Source: Streptomyces sp. NRRL B-24484 (GTDB lineage: Bacteria > Actinomycetota > Actinomycetes > Streptomycetales > Streptomycetaceae). Taken from it: a stretch of 31,632 bases of DNA. The stretch covers positions 1-31,632 of the forward strand of contig NZ_JOAI01000069.1 of NCBI RefSeq assembly GCF_000717715.1. The letters run 5' to 3'. Below are positions 8,737-16,030 of the stretch, piece by piece (the first letter of the stretch is position 1; each line of letters opens with the position of its first letter). The notes under the pieces are model-generated. The model was not told the DNA's origin, ran no database searches, and saw only the letters and a program-made list of their open reading frames with translations. Made by a program: the position numbers and the translations under genes.

Positions 8737-9141
8737 ATGTCCGTCAAGGGAATCCGTCGGGTCGTCCTGGGCCTGGCCACCACCGCGCTCGCCGGAGGGA
8801 TCGCGCTGACCGGCGCCGGGGCGGCTTCGGCATCGAGCGGCGGCGGCTGCGGCGGCCCGGGTTGGAAGCAGACCTGCATCAGCGCCGGCGGCGGCCAGGT
8901 GTCGGCGCAGGTGACCACCAACTTCGGCGGCAACAACTGCACCGAGCAGATCATCATCTGGGACTACACCACCGGCAGCCAGGCACTCTCCACCTCGTTC
9001 CCCTGCCACTCCGGCCAGTACTCCTACACCTACACCCTCAACAACCCGACCCCGGGCCACGACTACAAGGCCGAGGCCCGCTTCTACTGGCAGCCCGGCA
9101 ACGGCTACGACTACCAGCTCAGCCCCGACCTCTGGTACTGA
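8737..9141 (+). CDS. Small secreted protein with four cysteines
   Basis: The product is 134 aa. A Sec signal peptide is clear: basic start (MSVKGIRR), hydrophobic core (VVLGLATTALAGGIALTG), and a likely cut after ASA at 32. The mature part of about 102 residues has Cys38, 47, 68 and 90, enough for two disulfides. It is rich in Gly, Tyr, Asn and Trp with alternating polar/aromatic stretches (YSYTYTLNN, ARFYWQPGNGYDYQL), suggesting a compact beta-sheet domain. AAGGAGG lies 8 nt before ATG 8737. It follows the SARP gene and ends at a strong terminator. I do not recognise the family. An extracellular binding, inhibitor or toxin-like role is possible, but nothing in the sequence shows which. Confidence 0.85.
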   Translation: MSVKGIRRVVLGLATTALAGGIALTGAGAASASSGGGCGGPGWKQTCISAGGGQVSAQVTTNFGGNNCTEQIIIWDYTTGSQALSTSFPCHSGQYSYTYTLNNPTPGHDYKAEARFYWQPGNGYDYQLSPDLWY

Positions 9142-9197
9142 GCCACCCGGCGCGAGGCGACACCGCCCTCGACCCCCACGCGCCCTGAACCCGCACC

Positions 9198-9232
9198 GCG
9201 TCCCGCCCCCGACACCCACGGGGGCGGGACGC
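9198..9232. terminator. Bidirectional hairpin terminator
   Basis: A perfect 13-bp stem (9198-9210 with 9220-9232) and 9-nt loop lie between the secreted-protein gene and the converging response-regulator gene, whose stop is 4 nt away. It can serve both strands. Confidence 0.85.
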
Positions 9233-9235
9233 CCG

Positions 9236-9895
9236 TCAGGTGACCAGGCCGTGGCGGTAGGCGTAGACGACTGCCTGGACCCGGTCGCGGAGTTGAAGTT
9301 TGGTCAGGATGCGGGAGACGAAGGTCTTGACGGTCTCAGGACTGATGACGAGGGCTGCGGCGATCTCGCTGTTGGAGAGGCCGTCGGCGATGAGGCGGAG
9401 CACCTCCAGTTCGCGAGGGGTGAGCGGGATGTCCCGGTGGGTCTTCTCGGCGGGGCGGATGCGGGCGGCGTAGCGCCCGACGAGGCGGCGTGTCACGTCG
9501 GGGTCGAGGAGGGCCGCGCCGGTGGCCACGGTCCTGATGCCGTGGAGCAGCCGGTCCGGCGGGGCGTCCTTGAGGAGGAAGCCGCTGGCGCCGACGCGCA
9601 GTGCCTCGTAGACGTACTCGTCCAGGTTGAACGTGGTCACCACGAGGACCTTGACGGGGTGGGGCACTCCGACGCCGGCCAGCAGGCGGGTGGCTTCGAG
9701 ACCGTCGAGGACCGGCATGCGGATGTCCATCACGACGACGTCGGGTCGTACCTTGCGGGCGAGGTCGACCCCGGTCCGTCCGTCTCCGCACTCGCCCGCC
9801 ACCTCCATGTCGGGCTGGGCACCGATGATGGTGACCAGGCCGGTGCGGACCAGCATCTGGTCGTCGCAGACCAGGACCCGGATCGGTGCGCTCAC
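9236..9895 (-). CDS. NarL/LuxR-family response regulator
   Basis: The product is 219 aa. The receiver domain (about 6-120) carries the acidic pair Asp11-Asp12, phospho-acceptor Asp57 in VVVMDIRMP, Thr87/Thr88 in LVVTTF, and Lys109 in FLLKDA. A LuxR-type HTH follows (about 150-215: LTPRELEVLRLIADGLSNSE, then IAAALVISPETVKTFVSRIL). GTG 9895 is the start; its bases overlap the stop of the kinase gene, so the two are co-translated. It is the DNA-binding output of the adjacent sensor kinase. Targets are not visible; the CPBP protease gene at the head of the operon is the obvious co-regulated partner. Confidence 0.95.
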   Translation of the reverse strand: MSAPIRVLVCDDQMLVRTGLVTIIGAQPDMEVAGECGDGRTGVDLARKVRPDVVVMDIRMPVLDGLEATRLLAGVGVPHPVKVLVVTTFNLDEYVYEALRVGASGFLLKDAPPDRLLHGIRTVATGAALLDPDVTRRLVGRYAARIRPAEKTHRDIPLTPRELEVLRLIADGLSNSEIAAALVISPETVKTFVSRILTKLQLRDRVQAVVYAYRHGLVT

Positions 9896-11091
9896 GAGGT
9901 GCCGTCGGCGGGGATGCGCGCCCGGACGGTGAAGCCGCCGTCCGGGCCGCAGCCGGCGCTGAAGTCGCCGCCCAGGACGTCGACGCGCTCGCGCAGGCCC
10001 GCCAGGCCCCGTCCGCCGCCGGCGGCGACGGCGGTGGCGCGTGAGCCGGTTCCGTCCGTGCTGACCTCCACGGTGATCTCCCTCTCGCCGCGCTGCACCT
10101 GCACGGAAGTGCGGCTGCCGTGAGCGTGCTTGAGGGCGTTGGTCAGTGCCTCCTGCACCACCCGGTAGGCGACGAGGTCGGCGCTGCCGGTCGATGCCGG
10201 CGGTGTGCCCCGCTCGGTGAGGTCCACGGGCTGTCCGGCCCGGCGGGTCTGCTCGACGAGCGTGAGGACCCTGCCGACGGCCGGGGTCCTGGCCTGCGTG
10301 GCCTCCGCCGGGCCGACGCCGTGGTCGGTGTCGCGGTCGGTGCCGTGACCGGGGTTGAGCAGGTCCAGCAGGTGACGCAGGTCGGTGAGGGCGCGGCGGC
10401 CGGTGTCGCTGACGGCGGTCAGGGACTGCTCCAGCCGCTCGGGTGCGGCCGTCAGGTAGCGGGCGGCCTCGGCCTGGACGACCATCGCGGTCACGTGGTG
10501 GGTCACCACGTCGTGCAACTCGCGGGCGATGCGGATGCGTTCGGCAGTACGGGTCTCGGCAGCCACACGCTCGCGGCGTGCGGCCTCCGCGGCCCGGGTG
10601 GAACGCAGCCACGCCCCCGCTCCCCAGGCCAGGGCGAGCGCCAGGTAGAACGTCACGAACCCCGTCGACGTCTCGCCGCCCGAACCGAGCCGGGCGAGCG
10701 CGATCGCCAGGGGCACGTACGCCACGGACAGAAGGACCACGGTGGTGCGCCGGCGCCGTTCCAGATGGAAGCCGGCACTGATCAGCGCGACGGGCAGGGC
10801 GGTCCCGGCGGCCGAGTGGTAGCCGCACAACTGGTCGAGGGCGAAGCCGCACGCCACCAGCCCGAGGCAGATGACCGGCCACCGCCGGCGCACCACGAGG
10901 GAGAGGCATTCGAGCGCGAGCGCCACGACGGCCAGCGCGTCGAAGGGGCGGGTCGGCAGGTCCCCGACCTGCGTCCCGTGGCCGCGCAGTCCCGGCAGGA
11001 ACGACGCGACCAGGAACAGCGTCCCGAGAGGGAGGTCGCGGAGGGTGACGTCGAACCGGCGCCACACCCGACCGGCCCCCTGAAGGCTCAT
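9892..11091 (-). CDS. Sensor histidine kinase (HisKA_3 type)
   Basis: The product is 399 aa. The N-terminal half has about five or six hydrophobic segments between residues 23 and 161 with short loops, so sensing probably occurs in or at the membrane. A dimerisation/phosphotransfer helix follows with His193 in IARELHDVVTHHVTAM. The C-terminal ATPase domain has the N-box VQEALTNALKHA and G-box GGGRGLAGLRERV. It phosphorylates the response regulator encoded immediately after it. ATG 11091 shares its A with the TGA of the protease gene, and its own TGA overlaps the regulator's GTG. Three genes are thus chained by stop/start overlaps. No independent Shine-Dalgarno is evident, in keeping with coupling. 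Confidence 0.93.
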   Translation of the reverse strand: MSLQGAGRVWRRFDVTLRDLPLGTLFLVASFLPGLRGHGTQVGDLPTRPFDALAVVALALECLSLVVRRRWPVICLGLVACGFALDQLCGYHSAAGTALPVALISAGFHLERRRRTTVVLLSVAYVPLAIALARLGSGGETSTGFVTFYLALALAWGAGAWLRSTRAAEAARRERVAAETRTAERIRIARELHDVVTHHVTAMVVQAEAARYLTAAPERLEQSLTAVSDTGRRALTDLRHLLDLLNPGHGTDRDTDHGVGPAEATQARTPAVGRVLTLVEQTRRAGQPVDLTERGTPPASTGSADLVAYRVVQEALTNALKHAHGSRTSVQVQRGEREITVEVSTDGTGSRATAVAAGGGRGLAGLRERVDVLGGDFSAGCGPDGGFTVRARIPADGTS

Positions 11092-11924
11092 CACCGGGCG
11101 AGTGTAGCGAGGGCGTCGACGCGCTCGGCACGCCGGCGGGGGACGATGTGGCCGCGCCGACGGGCCAGCCGCAGGAAGACGACCATGAGCAGCGCGCCGA
11201 ACAGCGTCGCGAACACGCTGGCCTCCGGGCCGAACTCGCCGCCGGTGATCAGCGTGGCTCCCGACGTCGAGGCGTCCAGCAGTCCGTGCGTGTCGCCGTT
11301 GCCCGACACCTCGGTGCCGAAGATGCCGGACTCCGCGAAGTTCCAGCCGAAGTGCAGGCCGATCGGCAGCCACAGGGAGCGGGTGGCGGCGTACGCGGCG
11401 GCGAGCATGCCGCCGGCCTCGATGGCGATGGCGACGCCGCCCAGCAGGGTGGCGTCCTTGTTGAGCAGGTGGGACGCACCGAACACGGTGCCGGACAGGG
11501 CCAGCGCGATGTACGTTCCGAGGCCGCGCTCCACGAGCCGGAAGAGCAGGCCGCGGTACATCAGTTCCTCCGTGACGGCGGCGCCCGCCATGAAGCCGAC
11601 CAGCCCGATCGCCCCGGTCGGCGAGCCGAAGCCGTGGACCGTGTAGTCCCCGAGGACGTAGATGTTCGCAATGACGGCTCCGAACATCGCGACCCCGACC
11701 ACCAGGCCCCGCAGGAGTGCCCCGGACGCCCCCTCGCGGGCCAGCTCCGTGACCGGGCGCCGCTCGCTACGCCCCACGACCCATCGGTAGACGAGCACCG
11801 AGAGCACGACCGTCAAGCTGCCCCAGAGGAGCGACAGCCACGGGTCGCCCTGGACCGCGGTGGCACCTTGACCGCCGACCGCACAGGCCAGGACCACGGC
11901 CAGGATCTGCCACACCAGCTTCAT
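11091..11924 (-). CDS. CPBP-family intramembrane metalloprotease
   Basis: The product is 277 aa with about seven or eight membrane segments. The family motifs are all present: Glu119-Glu120 and Arg124 in EELMYRGLLF, His152 in GASHLLNK, and His191/Asn195 in HFGWN. This is the glutamate intramembrane protease fold of CAAX prenyl proteases and bacterial CPBP proteins. The bacterial members process or protect against peptides and act in bacteriocin maturation or immunity in some systems. It is first in a three-gene operon with a kinase and regulator, so it may modify the signal or be the response. ATG 11924 has AAGGAG (11930-11935) 5 nt upstream. Confidence 0.9.
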   Translation of the reverse strand: MKLVWQILAVVLACAVGGQGATAVQGDPWLSLLWGSLTVVLSVLVYRWVVGRSERRPVTELAREGASGALLRGLVVGVAMFGAVIANIYVLGDYTVHGFGSPTGAIGLVGFMAGAAVTEELMYRGLLFRLVERGLGTYIALALSGTVFGASHLLNKDATLLGGVAIAIEAGGMLAAAYAATRSLWLPIGLHFGWNFAESGIFGTEVSGNGDTHGLLDASTSGATLITGGEFGPEASVFATLFGALLMVVFLRLARRRGHIVPRRRAERVDALATLAR

Positions 11925-11995
11925 GACGACTCCTTCTTCGGTTCCGTTTCCGGTTCCCCGTCCGGTCCGCGACCGAGACGCCGCGGTTGAACTGA

Positions 11996-12026
11996 ACGCT
12001 AGGGAAACGGTGATGGGGAATCGTCA
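11996..12026 (-). promoter_or_regulatory. Candidate promoter of the CPBP-kinase-regulator operon
   Basis: Minus strand: TGACGA (12021-12026) and TAGCGT (11996-12001) are separated by 19 nt, about 70 nt before the protease ATG. Both hexamers resemble streptomycete vegetative promoter elements. The call rests on pattern and position only. Confidence 0.4.
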
Positions 12027-12265
12027 CCTCACAGAGGACACCTGCACGTAGCTCTCACGGGGGACAGAACCCCGGCCACTCCCCCATCGGCCGCCCGCGG
12101 CAAAACCTGCGGACGATCCGCCCGACCCCGGTGGGCGTCGGCTGCCGGGCGTGGACGGGAAGCGCTGCTCCGGCCCGCCGCCGCGCCCGTACGGTGGATG
12201 CGCGGCTGGACGGGTAGCCGGTTGGCCGGTGGCAGGCACTGTCGGCTGTCCCTGCGGGTGACCAC

Positions 12266-12412
12266 GCACCGCAACGGGTGCCGGTCGAGAAGGGCCACCG
12301 TTTCGGGACCGCGGACGGCACCGGGTCGCTCGCGGACCTCCTCGGCGGGCACTCGCAGCCGCCCGTCCACCACTTCGTGTTCGGCCCGCCCTACGAGGCC
12401 GGATGCCCGGCC
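12266..12412 (+). pseudogene. DUF899 (thioredoxin-like) gene remnant
   Basis: Plus-strand frame 2 reads RVPVEKGHRFGTADGTGSLA then DLLGGHSQPPVHHFVFGPPY and EAGCP. This matches the core of DUF899 proteins as I know them (VEK-Y-F ... SL-DLF-GR-QL-VYHFMFGP-EAGCP). The normal N-terminus and everything after the GCP motif are missing, so only about 50 codons remain. The right end overlaps the last codons of the opposite-strand unknown gene. The rest of the gap 12027-12265 holds nothing I recognise. Confidence 0.65.
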
Positions 12413-13122
12413 ACGATCTCGACACCGGCCGCGAGCATGTTGGCAGCGATCCGATCCGCCAGCGCGTCGTGGCACATCAGCAGGTCCATCGGCGGGTCGC
12501 CCTTCATGACGATCCGGTAGCCGCTGCTCGTCCGCTCGAGCTGCCAGTCGTGCCGCCCGGTGGTCCACATGTCCTCGTAGCAGGCGAGGTCCGGCATGCT
12601 GGTGCCGGCCGCAGCGTGCGCGCCGGTCCCGGGCGGTGGCTCGGCCTGGAACGAGACCCCGGGGAGATAGCCGCCCGGCACGGCGGTCTGGAAGCGGAGC
12701 TCCGGGTACCGGTCGTCTCCGAGCGCCTCCAGCACTTCGGCCGCCGGGTGGCCGAACAGGTCGATGTCGTCGAGTACGACAGGGACTGCGGCCGGACCGC
12801 GCCACGCGGGCCCCGGCGCACCGCGTCCGACCACGCCCCGGCCGGGAATCGGCCGCCGCGGGTGCCCGGCCCGGCTCAGCACGACGTACGCCATCAGCAG
12901 GTCGCCGGGTTCCGGGTCGTGCCGGTCACCCCTCGCGCAGGCGGTCAGTTCGAGATCGCCCCACTGGACGGTGAAGATCCACGTCGCGCCGGGGCCCCCC
13001 GGACTCCGGACCTGGCCGAGGCCGGCCAAGGTCCTCCGCGTGGCGACACCGTCCATTCCGAAGCGGAGCGTTCCCGCACCGTCCGGCAGATGGACTCCGA
13101 TCCCCGGCAGCAGTTCGAACAT
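12391..13122 (-). CDS. Hypothetical protein, family not recognised
   Basis: The product is 243 aa and soluble, with no signal peptide or membrane helix. It starts MFELLPGIGVHLPDGAGTLR and contains DIDLFGHPAAEVLEAL near residue 120, followed by several short beta-like stretches (FQTAVPGGYLPGVSFQAE). ATG 13122 is the simplest start; a GTG at 13143 (VSRHDRRM) is in frame and possible, and neither has a strong Shine-Dalgarno. Its last seven codons lie in the DUF899 remnant, so the stop codon may have been acquired when the two pieces were joined and the C-terminus may be altered. Function is unknown. Confidence 0.65.
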   Translation of the reverse strand: MFELLPGIGVHLPDGAGTLRFGMDGVATRRTLAGLGQVRSPGGPGATWIFTVQWGDLELTACARGDRHDPEPGDLLMAYVVLSRAGHPRRPIPGRGVVGRGAPGPAWRGPAAVPVVLDDIDLFGHPAAEVLEALGDDRYPELRFQTAVPGGYLPGVSFQAEPPPGTGAHAAAGTSMPDLACYEDMWTTGRHDWQLERTSSGYRIVMKGDPPMDLLMCHDALADRIAANMLAAGVEIVAGHPAS

Positions 13123-13394
13123 CCGCCGATCGTGGCGGCTCACGGCACATCGCGGCAAGCGGGTTCGCCGCCGCCGGCAGCGGCGTGTCGGAAGCGAGCA
13201 CGCGCCGGACAGCCGACGCGGCCTCCCGGCGAGGTGGGCGTGGGCAGCCGGAACCGTCGGCGGTGGCGGCCGGACTTGTTGAACACCCTGTCCCTTGCGC
13301 AGTGTCGGGGGCGCAGCTGCTGCAGGCCGCGCCGTCCGGACAGCCTCTCGGCCGCTGCCGAGCGGCCATCCGTTCCGCGGCGACCGGAGGCCGA

Positions 13395-14750
13395 CTACCG
13401 CAGGCGATCGGCCCGATGGGCGGCGATCAGGTCGCGGTACCACGCGTACGACGCCTTCGGGGTGCGCTTCTGCGTCCCGAAGTCGACGTGGACGAGGCCG
13501 AAGCGCTGGTGGTAGCCCTCGGCCCACTCGTAGTTGTCGAGGAGGGACCAGGTGTAGTAGCCGCGGACGTCGACGCCTTCGGCCACCGCGGCGGCGAGGG
13601 CGTCGAGGTGGCCGGCGAGGTAGGAGATGCGCTCGGGGTCGTCGACGGTGCCGTCCGGGCCCGGCGCGTCGGTGACAGAGCAGCCGTTCTCGGTGACGGT
13701 GACGGGCGGGAGGGCGGCGCCGTACCGGTCCCGCAGGCCGACGAGGAGTTCGCGCAGACCGTCGGGGACGACCGGCCAGTCGAAGGCGGTGCGGGGGACG
13801 CCCTCGATCGGGGCTTCGGAGAAGGGGAGGCCGGGATCGGTGGGGGCGGCGATCCGGGTGGGGTTGTAGTAGTTGACGCCGAGGCCGTCGAGGCCGGGGG
13901 CGGAGATGAGCTTCAGGTCGCCGGGCCGGACGACACCGCCGAGGTCCTCGTCGAGGCCGAAGGCCGACAGGTCGGGGTACCGGCCGAGCAGCAGCGGGTC
14001 GGTGAACAGCCGGTTGTGCAGGGCGTCGTAGGCGGTGGCGGCCTCGATGTCGGCGGGGTCGTCGCCGGCCGGACGGACCGGGGTGAGGTTGTTGGCGATC
14101 ATCACCTGGAGGCCGCGCTCGCGCAGCACCGCGGCGGCCAGTCCGTGGCCGAGCAGTTGGTGGTGGGCCGCGGGCAGCGCGTCGAGCATCAGTGCCCGGC
14201 CGGGGGCGTGGATGCCGAGGGCGTAGCCGTAGACCATGTGCACGAAGGGCTCGTTGATGGTGATCCAGGCGGGCACCCGGTCGCCGAGCCGGTCCGCGAC
14301 CGCCTCCGCGTACTCGGCGAAGCGGTGTGCGGTGTCGCGGTTCAGCCAGCCACCGCCGTCCTCCAGGGCCTGCGGGAGGTCCCAGTGGAAGAGGGTCGGC
14401 AGCGGGGTGATCCCACCCGCGAGCAGTCCGTCGACCAGGCGGTCGTAGAAGTCGAGGCCGGCCGGGTTGACCGGGCCGTCGCCGGTGGGCCGGATCCGCG
14501 GCCAGGCGATCGAGAAGCGGTACCCGTCCAGGCCGAGGCCCTGCATCAGGGCGATGTCCTCAGGGAAACGGTGGTAGTGGTCGCAGGCCACGGCGCCGGT
14601 GTGGCCGTCCCGGACGGCGCCCGGACGGGCGGCGAACACGTCCCAGACGGAGGGTCCGCGGCCGTCCTCGTCCACCGCGCCCTCGATCTGGTACGCGGCG
14701 GTGGAGGCTCCCCAGCGGAAGTCGGACGGGAGGTCGAGTCGGTTCGGCAT
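13395..14750 (-). CDS. GH1 beta-glucosidase
   Basis: The product is 451 aa, the normal length for a bacterial GH1 (beta/alpha)8-barrel enzyme. It hydrolyses beta-glucosides such as cellobiose in the cytoplasm; there is no signal peptide. The acid/base Glu167 lies in TINEP and the nucleophile Glu354 in VTENG. The substrate-binding pattern FRWGASTAAYQIEGA near the start and SLLDNYEWAEGYHQRFG near the end are intact. ATG 14750 has AGGAA about 8 nt upstream. A perfect palindrome 43 bp upstream suggests repression by a sugar-responsive regulator not found in this window. Its 3' end is the intact relative of remnants A and B further downstream. Confidence 0.96.
   Translation of the reverse strand: MPNRLDLPSDFRWGASTAAYQIEGAVDEDGRGPSVWDVFAARPGAVRDGHTGAVACDHYHRFPEDIALMQGLGLDGYRFSIAWPRIRPTGDGPVNPAGLDFYDRLVDGLLAGGITPLPTLFHWDLPQALEDGGGWLNRDTAHRFAEYAEAVADRLGDRVPAWITINEPFVHMVYGYALGIHAPGRALMLDALPAAHHQLLGHGLAAAVLRERGLQVMIANNLTPVRPAGDDPADIEAATAYDALHNRLFTDPLLLGRYPDLSAFGLDEDLGGVVRPGDLKLISAPGLDGLGVNYYNPTRIAAPTDPGLPFSEAPIEGVPRTAFDWPVVPDGLRELLVGLRDRYGAALPPVTVTENGCSVTDAPGPDGTVDDPERISYLAGHLDALAAAVAEGVDVRGYYTWSLLDNYEWAEGYHQRFGLVHVDFGTQKRTPKASYAWYRDLIAAHRADRLR
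13411..13520 (-). repeat. GH1 3'-end repeat, copy C (in the intact gene)
   Basis: This is the third copy of the roughly 110-bp unit found at 1436-1542 and 3333-3442, in the same orientation. It covers the last codons of the intact GH1 gene except the final few. Hand counts over the 96-bp ungapped core are 87/96 identical to copy A and 86/96 to copy B. Confidence 0.85.
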
Positions 14751-14792
14751 GGCCTGACTTCCTGCTCACGAGGGCGGTGACGGGATCACGAG

Positions 14793-14813
14793 AACATGAG
14801 GCAATCTCATGTT
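14793..14813. promoter_or_regulatory. Palindromic operator upstream of the GH1 gene
   Basis: Perfect 8-bp arms AACATGAG and CTCATGTT are separated by 5 nt (gcaat), 43 bp before the GH1 start. Symmetry and position fit a repressor site. It does not fit the usual LacI-type core with a central CG, so the regulator family is open. Confidence 0.6.
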
Positions 14814-14943
14814 AATCGGGGCGCCCTGCGGGCACCAGGTACCGGCCGGCGCGAAGGGGCGGTCACCACTCCGGAACGAGGAGCCGACAGGGACGGCCAC
14901 CCCGCACGACCGGGCGACCCGTCGACGCGCCTCAGGCCAGTTA

Positions 14944-14964
14944 TTAATAGGACAGTCCGATGAA
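14944..14964. promoter_or_regulatory. AT-rich imperfect palindrome between GH1 and recombinase-like gene
   Basis: Arms TTAATAGGAC and GTCCGATGAA around a central A match at 8 of 10 positions, with a perfect GGAC-A-GTCC core. It lies in an A/T-rich island (TTATTAATAG) unusual for this DNA, about 190 bp before GH1 and 65 bp before the divergent gene. It could be an operator, or a recombination site. Confidence 0.45.
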
Positions 14965-15028
14965 CTGAGCGGCGGACCCGACGGCACGGATCGGCGGTCC
15001 TGTCGGACTCCCGCACTAGGGTGACCGC

Positions 15029-16012
15029 ATGGCAGACGTCCCGGAAGCCGCGCCCTCGGTCGAGGCGCTGAACGCCGTGGTGGAGCGCGCCTGCGAGCCG
15101 CCCACCAGCACGTCCCGGGCCAAGCAGCTGCGCTGGATCGCCGGCGAACTCCGCACCGCCCTGGAGCGCGGGGAGATCCCCTCGTCCGCCGCCGCCTCCC
15201 TCGCCGAACTCCTCGCCCCGGACACCCTCGCCGCCTACCTCGGCGCCGCCGAACGCGGCCTCCTGCGCCGCAAGCCCGCCGCCCGGCCGGACCAGGCCTC
15301 CCCCGCCTCCATGCGGGTGCGGGAGGACTGCCTGCAGATCCTCGGCGCCGGTGCCGGAATCGCCGTCGCGCTGCCGCCGCGCACCCGGCAGGGGGGCCTG
15401 CGGCCGGTCGTCGCCGCCCGGCCGCGCAGCATCCTCCTCGGCCACCTGGAGCGGGCCGTCCGGCCCGGCCAGTCCGAGGCGCGGAGCCGGATCCTCGCGA
15501 TCATCGGCACGGTGATGGACACCGGCTGCCGCGCGGGCGAGCTCTGCCACCTGCGGGTGGGCGACGTCGACGCCGACGGTGGCCGGATCCGCGTCACCCG
15601 CCTCCCCCAGCACCGCGACCTGGCGGCCGAACCGGTCACCGAGACCGTCGCGCTCTCCGGCCCCACCCGGGCCGCGCTGCGGAACTGGCTGAAGGCCCGC
15701 GGCCACCTGGTGGTGCGCGACGCGGCGAAGCCCGCCGACCCGAAGAACGAGACCACCGACGCCCTGTGGGTGAGCGTCTCCCCCAGCGGCCGCGCCCGGC
15801 CCGGCCTGCCGCTGCACTTCCGCGGCCTGGCCCGGGCCTACGTCCGCGAGATCCGCAGCCTGAACCTCGACATGGCCGGCGAACCCGGCTGGGAGCCGAT
15901 GCCCGCCCGGATGGAACAGCTCCGCCGCGCGATCGACCTGGAACCGGCCGACCTCGCCGGTGGCACCGTCCTGCGCCGCACCGACCGAACCGGTGACGAA
16001 CCGGCAGGGTGA
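15029..16012 (+). CDS. Tyrosine-recombinase-like protein, degenerate catalytic part
   Basis: The product is 327 aa. The N-terminal helical region (about 8-75) could be a core-DNA-binding domain. The region IIGTVMDTGCRAGELCHLRV at 159-178, continuing GDVDADGGRIRVTR, is a good match to box I of tyrosine recombinases, with the active-site Arg168. The expected box II (H-x-L-R-H) and the nucleophile Tyr near the C-terminus are not recognisable: the region LHFRGLARAYVREIRSLN is all that remains, and the protein ends in Pro/Gly-rich sequence. It may be an inactive or repurposed integrase, or a strongly divergent one. ATG 15029 has only a weak Shine-Dalgarno (AGGGTG). A TAGGGT 6 nt ahead could be a -10 element of a nearly leaderless transcript. 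Confidence 0.7.
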   Translation: MADVPEAAPSVEALNAVVERACEPPTSTSRAKQLRWIAGELRTALERGEIPSSAAASLAELLAPDTLAAYLGAAERGLLRRKPAARPDQASPASMRVREDCLQILGAGAGIAVALPPRTRQGGLRPVVAARPRSILLGHLERAVRPGQSEARSRILAIIGTVMDTGCRAGELCHLRVGDVDADGGRIRVTRLPQHRDLAAEPVTETVALSGPTRAALRNWLKARGHLVVRDAAKPADPKNETTDALWVSVSPSGRARPGLPLHFRGLARAYVREIRSLNLDMAGEPGWEPMPARMEQLRRAIDLEPADLAGGTVLRRTDRTGDEPAG

Positions 16013-16030
16013 AAGCCGGCGCCCTGGGCG

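Noticed and set aside
12198..12509. Other plus- and minus-strand frames across 12.0-12.5 kb as genes
   Set aside because: Only the DUF899-like frame has recognisable content; the others are Arg/Pro-rich shadows.
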